Origin: Acanthopleura granulata
Lineage: Eukaryota > Mollusca > Polyplacophora > Chitonida > Chitonidae
DNA length: 64,000 bases
NCBI GenBank assembly: GCA_016165875.1
Contig: JABBOT010000005.1
Coordinates: forward strand, 19,165,136 to 19,229,135
Direction of reading: 5' to 3'
Shown here: in pieces, positions 49,951 to 63,525 of the stretch
How the letters are laid out: every line of letters starts with the position of its first letter
Numbering within the stretch: position 1 is the stretch's first letter
Program-made: the position numbers and the translations under genes
The notes under the pieces: model-generated
Told to the model about the DNA's origin: nothing
Seen by the model: only the letters and a program-made list of their open reading frames with translations
Database searches by the model: none

Positions 49951-50819
49951 GTCATAGGTTTATGTCATTTTGGCGGTATTCTAGCCATAATGTGGTTGAA
50001 AATCAATCAGAAGCCAGACAAAACCTCAGCTTTGTGTGGTTTTAGGCAAGTCCGTGTCTGGGCTAATAACACCTCACGAAAACAAAAAAAAAAAAAAAAA
50101 CAAAAAAAGAAGAGAGAAAACAAAAAAAAAGTTGTGAAAGAAATGTGTGGATAAGTATTGCATGGATAAGCTAAGACTTCTGCAAGTTTTATATTAATGT
50201 TCAGACTGCAATTTATGCCCATCATTTCATCCCAAAACTGCATTATATGTTTACTTATACCTACAGAGCAAGGGGACGTAACTGAGGAGACATAAAGTGA
50301 AGACTTGTGCTATCCTGGTGCCAAGAAGATATGAATAGCTGATATGATATAAAGAAGAAAGCACAGCCAAGAATGAGACCCATATACACATGTAGGTAAT
50401 TGTCAATACGTTTACCTCTCAGCATGTACTACTGCATGCTTTTCTCATTATAAGGTCCTAAAAAGGAACAGAAAACAAATCTGCTTAGATACATTCAACT
50501 TTCTTCTTCAAATATAAGACCTGTGCACACATTTACTCTTCATTCCTGTCACACGGAAGATGAAGTCTGAACGCAAACATCTTTAGTAGCAAACATACAT
50601 GTGCACACAGATCAAGGGGAGACAACTGAAAAGATGAACCAGTCTGATTAAAGAGCTGTGCCAAGATGAATACCTGTATGACAGAATTAAGATGAAACCC
50701 ACTTTACATTATGTACCGTACAGACAGCATGGGCAAACAGACTAAATGGAGACAACTAAAAAGACGAAGCATACGAATTAAAGAACTATGAAGAGATGAA
50801 TATGTGAGAATTCAAATTA

Positions 50820-51165
50820 AGCACACATTACTGGAACAGCATCTACGTACACATTACTGACACATCATAGATGTACACATTACTGGAATAGCAAAAAAGC
50901 ACATATTACTGGATCAGCATAGAAGTACACATTACTGGAACAGCATAGATGTATACATTACTGGAACAGCATAGAAATACACAGTACTGGAATAGCATAG
51001 AAATACACATTACTGGAACAGCATAGATATACACATTACTGCAATAGCAAAAGAGCACACATTACTAGAATAGCATAGAAGTACACATCACTGGAACAAC
51101 ATAGATGTATACATTACTGGAACAGCATAGAAGTACCCATTGCTGGAACAGCATAGAAGTTGTAC
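50820..51165 (+). repeat. 26-bp minisatellite, about 13 copies
   Basis: Unit cacattactggaacagcata plus gaagta, with changes in most copies. Confidence 0.9.
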
Positions 51166-51837
51166 AGTGTGTACAATTCAGACCAGTCTACACTTCACAG
51201 CCTGTGTGGGTGTTGCTCGGATTCTGATTAAATTGCCAGCAAGATGCTTAACTGTTATATTCATGAAATCCTAAGCTTCCCTCCCAGGAAAGAAAATGTT
51301 TTTCCAGGATCCATTATCCTATGTTTAATCGCCTAACAGACACTATCTTGGTACGTTATGTACAGTAGCTTTATTTATTGAAATATTTCAACCACGCATG
51401 TGATACAATAAGAGTTAGCATTGAAAACTAAAGTACATGTACTTTTTTTCAAATCAAGAATGTACAAATGCACTTTCAGAAGAGCATAAAGGGCTGAAAA
51501 AGACGATTTTGATCGGATGTCAACAACTAATTTCTTGTGGAACGAAATTCATCAAACTCAACCAAAAGCTCTAAAAAACCCCTTAAAGTAGATGAATCGA
51601 TCATAATCAAGCAAGACACGTCTGTTGAAATATGCTAATCTGCATGTGAAATATAGTACTTTCATAGGTTTCTAATCAGGAAAATAAAGTCTTCTTTAAA
51701 AATTTTCGAGGTCATGCGGACTTTCAAGGATTACAAAAACCAGTAGGAGCTATGCTAGACAGAAGTTAACTGCATGCTGGTTAGACAATAAATGCTTAAA
51801 CAATGTACATGTAAACACCCTACATCACTGCCTACAG

Positions 51838-51905
51838 CCACGATATGTCCACCATGATATGCCTACTATGATATGTCCACCATGATATGCCCACTATGAT
51901 ATGTA
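51838..51905 (+). repeat. 15-bp minisatellite, 4-5 copies
   Basis: Unit ccaccatgatatgtc and variants (cctactatgatatgt). Confidence 0.85.
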
Positions 51906-52779
51906 GGATATGAAGTTAGTAACACAATGTGCTGTACTAATGTATACTTGTGTCATTTCGCAAGCATAGTTAGATTTTCTTGACACATAGTCCTGGACTA
52001 TATGCAAAACAAAGATGAAACATTTTTTAACATTTTTGTTGAAGTATACATCAGCAAATAATTACACAAAGAGCACTCATTAATTGATTTGTCCACAATA
52101 ACCATGGTAATCATTCTTCATGAAGATGTTTTGTTCAAGTATATGCACACCACGTAGTATTAGCATCACAACAAGAGCATTACATGTACACATTGCTGGT
52201 TAATTACGGGCAGTGGTTGCCACCACCTTCGTGCTTAAACCTTACCTGTTTATATAAATGTAATTAAACCAGAATGGTATGAAAGCCCAAATCAAACAAA
52301 CTACCCAGTATATGTACATTGTAGCATGTTCGGACAGAATGAAGGGAGACAACTTAGACGGTACACTATTTTGTAATGTCAATCCAACAGCAGAGGTAGA
52401 TTATGCATGTGCAATAAAATATAATCATAAATTAATAATTAATAAAAGCACACATTCATATAAAACCTAGACAGTCCAATACCAGTTTACCTCTTTCAGT
52501 TTACAATGGCTGTTTTGCTGCATTTTTTCATTTAAAATGCCTATAACGAACAACCAAAGCAGACATCTACATGTAAAATATTAGTTTATCACTTCCTTTG
52601 AATATATTTAAAGTTGTGCATTTTATACAAGTTTATTTTTTAAATGTACACTACACGGGAAAGTTTCACAAAACTTTGCATGGATGTTTTTCTCTGTAGA
52701 TATACACTGTGTTGCAACTTGATGAGATGATATCATTTACAGGGGAATGTGTTCCATCAAGTTTATTAAATTGGATATA

Positions 52780-52903
52780 TTTATTTATTTGATTGGTGTT
52801 TTACGCCATCCTCAAGAATATTTCACTTATACGATGGTGGCCAGCATTACAGTGGGAAAAACCGGGCAGAGCCCGGCGAAAACCCACGACCCTCTGCAGG
52901 TTT
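52780..52903 (-). mobile_element. SINE family A, 5'-truncated
   Basis: Antisense tail gattggtgttttacgcca and body to aacccacgaccctctgcagg. Flanks tttattaaattgg and tttatgaaattgg form a 13-bp duplication with one mismatch. Confidence 0.85.
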
Positions 52904-54420
52904 ATGAAATTGGGCACTGGTAGTTAACTTCCATGCAGAAAGCTGTAAGGCCTTGTTTTAGTATGCTGAAGTGCATCCCGTATGTTAACACTACCTCTGA
53001 AGAAGAATCAAAATATCAGCATGCTTCAGTCATCATGACATCAGGTTATAACACGCACTGGCATATATGTCAGTCACAAGGTGAGGCACCATCATGAACC
53101 CTCTATATACACCTGAATATCTAGCACCATTTTCATAACGCTGGCACTTTTACAATGTTCAATTATTTATTAATTTTTTCAACCTTTTCATTAATTAGAA
53201 TATCTTACTTTCATGTCAGTAAATAGAGACAACAATATAGACAAAAAAGATGATCTGTACATTATGACATCTATATTTTGTCAAACAGAGAATGTATGAT
53301 GCACAAATTCAGTCCACAGGGTGAATCATATTTGAGAGTCATAAAGACGCCATGCCCACCGGACTACCACATGTAAATGCAGAGTGGTGAATCCTCATAA
53401 AAAAATATGTCATAATTTATATTATCAACATTATTCAAACATACATGAAGTAAGAACAAATCAGAGGATGCAATTTCATGTATAATATTTAAAATCTATC
53501 TTGCCTCATGCATCTTTGAGTAAGGCTTTGTAATGCCTTTAACAAGTGGAAATCTTTTTTAAATAAATCTCCATTTTAAGGCCTCTACAGAGAGCACCCT
53601 GATGGAGTCAGTATCTAAAAGTGATGTTGTTGCAGTGTCATATCATATGAGCTATCTGCTCAGTACAAGTATTGTAAGCTACATGTGGGATTCTAAGAGA
53701 TCTCTACTGTTCAGTAGTCAGTCTTAGCACTTTATATACATTCTTGAAATTATGTCCACAGGGTGCAAGTAACTTTTTGACTACAGAACTATTTGTTGGG
53801 GGGGGGGGGTCCTTCTAAATGACTGCTATTAGTATTTGGCTTAACAGGACCAGACAAACACATGCATATACATGTAGATGTCAGCGGTTCTAGGTAGATA
53901 ACGAGGGAGTGAAGACGGTTAGATGGTCACATATCTCAGTCGAGAAGGATTCAATGGCTAGTGTCGCACCGTCAACACTTATATAGTAACAGGTAGGCAT
54001 GTTATACTTCTGTGTTAACTGGTGTCACCTCTGCACACTGCTGAAATCTGATTTCAAATGGCAGCAGTGGAAAAGGAAAAGTTGTCCAACAAGAAAACTG
54101 GTGGTTACGTCAAAGATTAGAATGCTGTGGTTATAGTGTAGTGTTTTGGATCCAGGTAACATCAAGAGAAGGGAATATTAGGAAAAAAAAATTAGATTCC
54201 ATGAGAGAAGAATCTCCATGTGGCTCACATAGCAATAATGTTTGCAGGCATTAACTATGTAATAACAGGAGCTAAGGTAAGTTGTCACATTTCTCTTGGA
54301 ACCTTAAAGTCATTGTAAAGGAAATGATCTACATATATAAGAGCACAATTATGTTTTATTGGTCAGAAGAAATTCTTATTCCTAGTCATCTGACACCCAC
54401 ATGTACATTGGAAAGCTTGC

Positions 54421-54516
54421 AATTCTGGAGTCTTCCAATACCGACACTACAATTCTGGAGTCTTCCAATACCGACACTACAATTCTGGAGTCTTCCAATA
54501 CCGACACTACAATTCT
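54421..54516 (+). repeat. 30-bp minisatellite, 3 exact copies
   Basis: Unit aattctggagtcttccaata then ccgacactac, three perfect copies plus a six-base start of a fourth. Perfect identity suggests recent expansion. Confidence 0.95.
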
Positions 54517-55209
54517 AAAGCCATAATATATTTTCTTAAACACTTTTAAATACTCCTAGGAAATTAATCCATAATTTGTATTTTTCAAGGTTTTACTTCT
54601 TTTTAGACATCTTTATGTCATGTATATGTAATTTTTATACCCCAATTTTACAGATTAAAAAAGCAGAATGAATGTAGGCCTAACACAGACATATAAGGTG
54701 TAGTTTTACACCTAAAGAATATAATTTCTATTCTGGGCTTCATGCTCCATTAGGCAATTCACACAAAAACAATTACGGCTTCTATTCACATGGATGCATG
54801 GGTCTTAACATATGCTAACATAAAATGTGACCAAATATTCCCAACTCACCCTTATGCAGGTAAATGCAAGTGCTTCGTGTTGAGTTTTGGGTTTAACACT
54901 GAATTACAGACATGTCTAAGTTCAAACATTAATCAGTAATCAGTAATCATGTGCTGTGGCCTATGGAAGTATTTACTGTCTCAATCTTTGGCACTGAATT
55001 ACTTTGGCTTTAGACATACAAATGTACATATTTATTAATTTCAAAACTGTCATTGCTTTGGTAACAAACTGCTGTTGCTTTATTTTCAAGTACTTACCTT
55101 TAAGTTATGTCTACAAAACCTACACTTTGAGCTATATATTTTCACTAAATTATTTGCATCATCACTTAACAAATGTCTTGTTACAACGTTTATTTCACTG
55201 TCTCCACAG

Positions 55210-55323
55210 GCAAATCGTACGAAGCGATCACTGAGCCCTGTCTTTGCCTCTGACTGGCTCCCACAAAGCCCCCTGTTTCTGGTGAACCCTACCCAGTTCC
55301 AACCTGTCATCCCCAACAAAAAG
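55210..55323 (+). CDS. Orphan candidate internal exon, 38 codons
   Basis: A strong acceptor (tttcactgtctccacag) and a strong donor (AAAAAG|GTAAGA) flank 114 nt. The exon is open in only one of three plus-strand frames. Its translation is protein-like: it begins ANRTKRSLSPVFASDWLPQS and ends NPTQFQPVIPNKK. GC content is clearly higher than the surrounding AT-rich DNA. I do not recognise the family and found no convincing partner exon, so it may belong to a plus-strand gene with large introns or to a processed fragment. Confidence 0.4.
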
Positions 55324-55612
55324 GTAAGAAGACCCCACTAGCAATTTATCAAAGGCTTGTATACTTTCAGCCACAAGTATATCCCATTTTATTCAGATAT
55401 TTCAGATGCAATAATAGCACACCAAGCTATTTTAACTACCTCATACATCATTATACAACTTTTATCATATACTTGGTAATGCTGCAAGTGTTACAAATAT
55501 AATACATGTAACACAAATTTTGTGACCAAGATCTTGATTATATTTACCAAGATGTTACAGGATGTGCCCTATATCCCTGGTCATGCTGGTAGTGCTTATA
55601 CACTAAGATGTC

Positions 55613-56100
55613 ACAAGGTGTTACCATATCCCAAATTATATAGTATACAAGGTGTTACCATGTCCCAAATTATATTGTATACAAGGTGTTACCATGTCCC
55701 AAATTATATAGTATACAAGGTGTTACCATGGCCCAAATTATATTGTATACAAGGTGTTACCATGTCCCTAATTATATAGTATACAAGATGTTACCATGTC
55801 CCAAATTATATAGTATACAAGGTGTTACCATGTCCCAAATTATATAGTATACAAGGTGTTACCATGTCCCAAATTATATTGTATACAAGGTGTTACCATG
55901 TCCCTAATTATATAGTATACAAGGTGTTACCATGTCCCAAATTATATAGTATACAAGGTGTTACCATGTCCCAAATTATATAGTATACAAGGTGTTACCA
56001 TGTCCCAAATTATATACTATACAAGGTGTTACCATGTCCCAAATTATATAGTATACAAGGTGTTACCATGTCCCAAATTATATACTATACAATGTGTTAT
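55613..56100 (+). repeat. 34-bp minisatellite, about 14 copies
   Basis: Unit acaaggtgttaccatgtccc then aaattatatagtat. Few differences between units. Degenerate relatives (gtgttataatg words) continue to about 56450. It starts about 290 bp after the orphan exon. Confidence 0.95.
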
Positions 56101-57357
56101 AATGCATACCATGCTCCTGATCATATGGTAAGGACTCTGTTATAATGTGTTAACAAGTCCCTGCAATATGCATTAGCACACATGTCGTTCAGATGTGTTT
56201 TGAATTATCCCAGATGATACGAAAGTGTTATAATGAGTTGCCAAGACGATGTCTCTGATTAATATATAGCATATCCCAATGTGTATACCATAGTCGATGA
56301 TAATGCATACCAGTAAGTACATATACAGTGTTAATACAGATTATGGCATAGTAGAATTTGTTTCCAGAGCCATACACACAACTATGCTATAATATATCAC
56401 CGTGACTCTGATTATATGTATGACAACGTGTTGTTGTTACAAATAACACAAGCTAACCTGAAAAGGAACCACATTAAAATGCCTATATTGGATTGTGCAT
56501 GAAAATGTGTACTCCCATATGTACATGTATGCACCAGTTCCTTCAAGTCTAACATTCATTAAGCATGTGACACGCCCACTTCTTTGATCAAGCTACTGAA
56601 GGACAAACACACATGACTCTGTTAAAAACAGAGATATATGTAGCATTATCCCAGTTTCCTCACAACCATCATAAGAATTTACAACATAGGGAACATACCT
56701 CACGGACATAGTTTCCATTTCTGCAACAGCTTAGATGCTAAGCACTTGAATACACATTTACATGTATTATTAATTTAGAACAGCTGGAAATGTTACGTGA
56801 CAGGTTGAGAAGCACAGCACCAATCAGCACACAGGTATTACAGGTGCTTAGTATGGTACACGTGAACCAGCAAGCGGTGTATCTACATGTAGGTTAAGCT
56901 AATGCATAAACAGGTGTGAATATGGTCACAACCTCAGGGTCTTCCATACAAACATAATGTGCTCGGGCCACAACTGGTTGGGAATTACCTACAGATAAAC
57001 ACACATACCAGCACTATCTGGTCTCCCACAACTGATTATCAGCCTCCCAGGGGCCTTGTGCTACTTCTTCAAGTTGAAAAGCACAGATACCCAGAAATCT
57101 TTTGCAAGAGGTGGGCATACCCAAAGAATTGAATGATACCGGGACAGGTAATGCGAATAGTTTGTCTTTCTTGACATGAGTTGGTCGTGCACATTTAAGA
57201 TTCTGTGCAGACACATATGTTACCTTTGCTACAGTTAGATGTGCACATGATAAAACAAACATAAGTCCCTGAAGGAAAATGTGAAGAATAACATGATCTC
57301 AAATTCCTCCCCCTCCCCCACTCCTCTCACCCCCACCCCCTTAAAAAAAATCTTTTT

Positions 57358-57530
57358 ACGTGCAAACAAATGTTGTCATAAAATAATATTCTGGTGATAA
57401 CATTCACATGTTTCAAAGTTCTTAAACACACCTCAGAACACTTTTATAAGATTAACACAACCCTCAGAATCAGACACAATAAGCAACTTACAGGTAGTCC
57501 CAGACAAAATTTAGGTCATTTAGAGAATAT
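57358..57530 (-). repeat. Unclassified repeat R1
   Basis: tgtcataaaataatattctg, cctcagaacactttta, aaccctcagaatcag, and gacaaaatttaggtcattta in antisense order. Confidence 0.55.
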
Positions 57531-59019
57531 TAAATCATACTCAACCATGCTTACTATGCATTTTTGGGGGTTTTTTTTCACATGTAGTTGTACATGAATG
57601 TACAGGGTCATCCTTACAGAATTACTTACATGTTACTACAGTAACATTATGCCGTCCATACATGAATTTAGCACATACAAGAAACGCTACGAGGGCCTTG
57701 TACAAACTGGGACATTTTCTGTAAACATCACAGCTCTGTTAAATCCTGCACCTTTGAACCCTTAGTTTAACAGACCTAGCCACAGATAAGAAACAAACTG
57801 CATTCAGAATAGTAAAATGTATATGTAACAAATATAACTGCACAGGAAAGTTAATGAGACACACAATCTATCACATTTCAAATTCTGTGACTGTGGTAAA
57901 ACCACCTTAGAGCTTTGGGCCTCATTGTCAGCCATTAAACACACAAATCAGTTCTTCATACAATCCATTGTTCTAAGGCCTATATAATACATTACAGAAA
58001 CACATACAATCATACATGTATAACCTATGCAAATTTTAGAATGCCATTTTAGTGTTGTGAGATGCATCACTGGGTATCTATGTCTTGAAATCATAACACA
58101 TATACACCTATGCCTGTAGTGTTTGGGTTAATTTGACTGCATAACTTGATAATACATCATCAGGTGGCACAAAAAAATCTCTGACCAAATCTGTGCTATT
58201 GTAAAGGCCAAGTTAACAGAGACAGTAAAGGCCAGGTTTCAGTGAACAGTGCATGTACAATGGCTAGGACACAATGCATGTCAGGGCTTTATTTTCATCA
58301 TATTTTAAGAAAATTTAAATGGATTCCAGAAATCTACCAGAGTATTCCAAATCCAGCACAACAAAGACAGTGGTGCCAAGTAAAGGTTTTAATGCACATA
58401 AAGTAAAAAGGCTATGGGGATTCCATGCTGAAATCTGTTTAATACTGATCTGAAACACAGCACAGAACAAACTGTTGCCATACAGCAAATGAATCTGAAT
58501 GTGACGTTTTAGTCTTTTTTTCTGTTAAAAAAAATTCAAGCACATTTTCACAGCTTTGGTTAATGAGAGTCCTGATAGAAATCCACAAATAAGAGAGTAA
58601 AGCAATGCATGTTAGGGTTGGAACAAGTTCGCTTAATTGTCATAAGCAGGAGTTTTTCTAAATAATTAAACTTTTCTAATATTAAATTTTTCTAAAACTC
58701 AGTTTTTCCATATTTCTCATTCTGGTTACCACAACAAGAAAGTGCTAGACAACCCTTCCCCAATATTCTGAACTGAAATCCTTACCCAAAATTCACCAGG
58801 TACTGATTCGCCTTCACCATGCCATATATCCATGTACAAAAGTCACAGTTCAATAAACATAAACACGATGCCATACATGACCTTGGTGCTGTTTGTTAAT
58901 CAATTATACCTGTGATAACTCGCATTATCTCGATACAATTACCACATATACTATACTATAAATACGTTATCAAAGTGTATACATCCGAACATGTATGGTA
59001 CATGATCTTAAATGTCACC

Positions 59020-59185
59020 CCAAAAAGTGCATGCTTACCGGCAAATTAATGTTATCAAATATCGCTTTTGGTGTTGAAAGCTCATTTTTTCTAGTATAAA
59101 GATATCATACTACCTTCAAAACAAACCCCCAAAATACCTTTCTAAAATCACTGAACTCTAGGACAGATGCTGGCAAAATGCACAG
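59020..59185 (-). repeat. Unclassified repeat R1
   Basis: aaagtgcatgcttaccggc, cgcttttggtgttgaaagc, accttcaaaacaaacccc and cactgaactctaggac, again in antisense order. Confidence 0.55.
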
Positions 59186-60106
59186 AATTTGAGGTTATTA
59201 TCCCACTTTTGTGTACACAGTGCACATGTGTACAGTATATATGACAACATATATAATTCCTTTTGCCCGTTGTGTATTACACATTACATATCTAAGCCCA
59301 TATATACTGGAGATGGTATTCAGGATTCCTTTGTACAGAACTTGGATATAGTATTACATCCCTGTATATGTGGGCAAAGACTGAGGAATTCCAAGCTTAT
59401 TCATCACAAAAGCAAATGAATATAAAAACTGATGGGGAAAAGACATAGAATAGTTTAGCTTATTAGGGGAAATCTTACTACAGAATTCCAAATTATGCAG
59501 CTTGGTTTTTGGTTGTGTTTGGATTGTTTTCGGCTTTATCATGTTCTTTCCATCATACAATGTACATCTCTATGCTGTCTCCGTGAAGTAAAGCAGTGTC
59601 AATGATTTAGGACATACATCACATGCAGGCCTTAATATTTTAGACATGCTGTCAGACAGTCCTTAAAAATATGTTCATTGGGTGATATTCAATCGACCCT
59701 GCAAAAACGGGCCTGCTCGAAAGTTTTCATTGATATTTTGATATAAGTTTTGTTTTTGTTTTGCTTTCCATGTTAATTTCTTTAAAATCCTTATCTTTTT
59801 CAATGCCAGAATAAAAAAAAAGAATTCCATGTTGACCAACCCTAATTTTTCTCACAGGGTTAGGTTACGCCCAAGAAACAATTTTTAAAGGATGGTCTCA
59901 TACTCCTACACCTAACGCACTCCTGGAACAAAATTAAAGTGTGCTAGTCACACCTGCCTGAAATATTGAACAGTCTGGGGAGCGTTAATCTACATGTACA
60001 AGTCACACTCCTGATCTTCTGAATGGTGTGTATATGGTACTTTCTCACTGATGCACCATGGCGAAGGCATCAGACATGATACCTCATTCAGTCACCATAT
60101 ACTGGT

Positions 60107-60376
60107 ATTTATTTATTTATTTATTTTATTGGTGTTTTACGCCATACTCAAGAATATTTCACTTATACGATGGTGGCCAGCATTATGGCGGGAGGAAACC
60201 GGGCAGAGCCTGGGAGAAACCCAAGACCATCTGCAGGTTGCTGGCTCACCTCCCCACGTACGCCCGGGGAGGAAACCAGCATGAGCTGGTCTTGAACTCA
60301 CAGTGACCGCATTGGTGGGAGGCTTCGGTCACTGCGCTGCATTAGCGCGCTAACCGACTGAGCCACGGAGGCCCCC
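60107..60376 (-). mobile_element. SINE family A, full length
   Basis: Best-preserved copy: antisense tail, body, and complete head ending gactgagccacggaggcccc, so the sense head is ggggcctccgtggctcagtc with the B-box-like gtgagttcaagaccag. Flanks share ctggtatt. Suitable as the reference copy for this window. Confidence 0.92.
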
Positions 60377-61259
60377 TCATCTCCTGGTATTGATCTACTT
60401 GATTTCTCCCACTTCAGGGTAGCTACAAGTGAGCAAGTACCAAGACTGTAAAAGAGCTAGACCAGTATGAAAACCTCTGCATCTTAGAAACTGGGTTAAA
60501 TGATAAGGATCGAAATAGTCTGAGATGCGTTTGAAATTGTAAAATTAACTGCAGCATATTAAAACTGCTACACTTATTTTCAGCTTCAGTTTCAGCGAGT
60601 TTTTAGCCTCTTGTGACTTCATGCTGGAACACAAGCATTCTGTACAGCCACAAATGACACTACTTTCAAATCCTCTTGAAAGCCAGTTATGTAGGGATGC
60701 CATAAGAAATGTTCGTACTGGCCGTTAGGTGTGGTGTTATGTTATTGTGTGACATCACATCAAGTAGAAGTTAAAATGGCAGAAAACATTTCATTCTGTA
60801 GGATCCTCGATCAGTGCATGCAAAGTAGACATCAGTATCCTCAGCTTCATCCCTTCTCCCAAAAAGGAAAGGCTTTTGCACAGATGCAGCTATAAAAAAA
60901 ATGTTCAGGAAATCTTTTTAAAGCACACGTTAGTCAAACATTTAAATCTTTTACCCTTAGTTACTCTTTAAACATTTGTTCACTTAGTGAACATTTTGAC
61001 GTTTGTCGTGTGTTCACTATATACGTCAAAATACTAAACAAGTGTTCCATTCCAGTAAGGACTTGTGTTGACTGTTTTTGGGATATGAGAAGACTTTTGC
61101 AGATCTCTTGCTGCTGATATCCATGATATCACTGCCAAAGTGCCTATGTTCGTGGAAATATTAGCTGATGGTCACACTGATGATAAATGATAAATGCGAT
61201 GATGGACGAGTCGAATCTGTGAAAATAAAATCCAATGACAAACACGTCCATCTCTTAGA

Positions 61260-61590
61260 CAGAAGTTCTAAACCATTATCTCTCACCCCACGACATTTGA
61301 GAGCCTATAGATGACGTGCGCATTCCTACCGGGCTCCTGGCGAATTACGTACGGACCACTCATTGTTGGAGGGTTATCGCTTTTAATCTTCATCCTCCAT
61401 GGTTTTTCCCCGGAGTTTGTAGCTTCCGCTGCCTGTCACCAGTGACACACAGCGCCCCCTGTCACGCTGCAGTGCTTTAGCCTGGAAACGTGGCCCTTTT
61501 CAAGAACAACACATTTCCTGGCTCGTCATGCACCGGTCCTTCTGCGACAGACGACAGAGGCAAGGAGTATTGATCCATTTATACCTCCAC
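61260..61590 (-). promoter_or_regulatory. CpG-richer patch with TATA-like box, possible promoter
   Basis: On the minus strand ggtataaatgg (61575-61585) precedes about 180 nt of GC-richer sequence and an ATG in good context (aaaaccATGG at 61400) that opens only a 5-codon frame. It could be a distal 5' UTR exon for the GH31 gene 14 kb away or for an unseen gene, or nothing. Confidence 0.2.
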
Positions 61591-62239
61591 GGTTAATTTG
61601 ACCCTTCAAAAGCGTTTCCAAATTTATGCATTTATATCCACAGTATCTTTATTATTTTGTGGGTGTAAAAGCCAAGAAAATCCGTAAGAAATTAACAACT
61701 GCATGGAACCTGATAAATAAAATTGGCAAGCCTTTAAATATGTACAAATACAAGCATTCCAAGCGTTGAAATACGTTTGTCTGATATGTTGCTATAAGGG
61801 CTAACCTGCGCCAAGCTTACAAAAAATTAGCTGTGTTTCCAAAGATGTTCATCATGCATACCGTTTATTTGTTCAAAATACTGGGCTGGCCGTACGCCGT
61901 GGCGATAAGCATAGGAATTTATTAAAACACAGCATTTATATAATTTTTATATGAGCTCCTTATGCACCGGTTCTGTTTACGTCGCACTTGATAAAACCTG
62001 TCAGGCCATGCGTTTACATTTCACGTGTCGACTGCAATCAGCCAATAACCTACCGCATATGTGATGATTCCACCTTTTCCTTTTAATCACGCCATGCGAC
62101 TTTTGATGTTTCTAACGTCAGGTTAATGTACGAACCTGCATAAGCATTTACAAATTAAGTTACGGGCATTTTAAATTTGGGATGATGCCATAAATAATTT
62201 AATGTTTTTAATTTTGTTGAACTTTGCCTTTAACGCCAT

Positions 62240-62469
62240 CGGGGCCTCCGTGGTTCAGTCGGGTAGTGCGCTAGGGCAGAGCAATGACATGAAGCCTCCC
62301 TCCAATACGGTCGCTGTGAGTTCAAGACCAGTTCATTCTGGCTTCCTCTCCGGCCGTACGTGGGAAGGTCTACCAGCAACCTGCGGATGGTCGTGGGTTT
62401 CTCCCAGGCTCTGTCCGGTTTCCTCCCACCATAATGCTGACATTAATCAAATAAATAAATAAATAAATC
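62240..62469 (+). mobile_element. SINE family A, near full length
   Basis: Head ggggcctccgtggttcagtc, B-box-like gtgagttcaagaccag, full body and (aaat)n tail. Near-perfect flanks taacgccat and taacgtcat. The segment before the tail is shortened (from ataatgctg straight to acattaatcaaat). Confidence 0.9.
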
Positions 62470-62999
62470 TAACGTCATACTCCGGAAATTTCACTTACAA
62501 TGTATTAGCCTATATGTACCGTGGTGCGTGGCGGTATATTATGAGCATAGGTACATGGTGGAAATCGGAGTACATATAGTGCGAAAGCAGTTACCAAATA
62601 TATCGGAGCGATGGTAGATTCATGTAAGTCGTGTGCAATGACAATTTGGCCAACTTTCTTAATTGGACGATTGAATTTGCCTTTGACGATTTCACTATTT
62701 GACGATTTCCTCGTCCTATGCGTGTATACAGGTGCTTATATAACAATTATGGTAACGGAACCGCCTTTTGTGGGAACGAGCTTTATATGTATTCTGACAT
62801 TTCAGTTGAAATCAGGGTATCTATCAGTGAGGAACCACTCATGTCGTGGTCCAAAATGAGTTTTTCTTCAAATGAAACAATCAATAATATATTGTTTTTG
62901 GAATCGGATGGGCCAATTCTGTGCTATGCATTTATACACTCAACAAAGACATCATAAAACAATGTCAAAATTATACAACCAGACACAAGTCAAAACAGA

Positions 63000-63000
63000 T

Positions 63001-63031
<31 letters not shown>

Positions 63032-63150
63032 TTTCGTGTTTTGTGCCGTAGTCATATATGCGAGAATATTGCACATTTAACCGATGGCCGATGGGATTGT
63101 GCTGCACAAGAGGAAACCGTACAGAGCCCGGGGGAAACCCATGACAATTT
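63000..63150 (-). mobile_element. SINE family A, diverged, with long (ttta)n tract
   Basis: A long tttatttatt run, then cgtgttttgtgccgtag, gcgagaatattgcac and gaggaaaccgtacagagccc. The head is missing. Confidence 0.65.
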
Positions 63151-63525
63151 TAAGCTATTTGATCACTGATATATATGGCATATATAGTATACATCAAAGC
63201 AAAAAGAACTGTATATTGTAACCGAATTTCTTGCAAGTTTCCCGAAGGATAAGATCTTCGTCGATAAGCCTCACGAATAAAATCACGGACGAAAGCCCCG
63301 TCTTATTTTATCCACTAGACATATAAGAGACGATACACGCCCTTAAAACCTGATATATATTTATTAAAGAATTGTTGACTGGTATTTTATTTAGAGTATA
63401 TAACTGTGCGGTCTCAAACGAATCCAAATCTATCCGGCAGTCAGTTTAACTATGGAAGCCGATAGCGGGCATCCTTGCTTTTGTCCTTTCTAGTTATTAT
63501 TTAGACCAGAAAATATTGCGAAAGG

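Noticed and set aside
55613..56100. CRISPR array or coding repeat protein at the 34-bp array
   Set aside because: No spacers between units, and the short open frame through them is a by-product of the period.
57014..57262. 82-codon minus-strand open frame
   Set aside because: No splice sites of quality, no family resemblance, and AT-rich repeat surroundings.
60051..60306. Two overlapping open frames of about 80 codons
   Set aside because: They are translations of the full-length antisense SINE; the same frames recur in every copy.
63000..63036. (ttta)n run as telomeric or satellite DNA
   Set aside because: It is the A-rich tail tract of a family A SINE read on the opposite strand.
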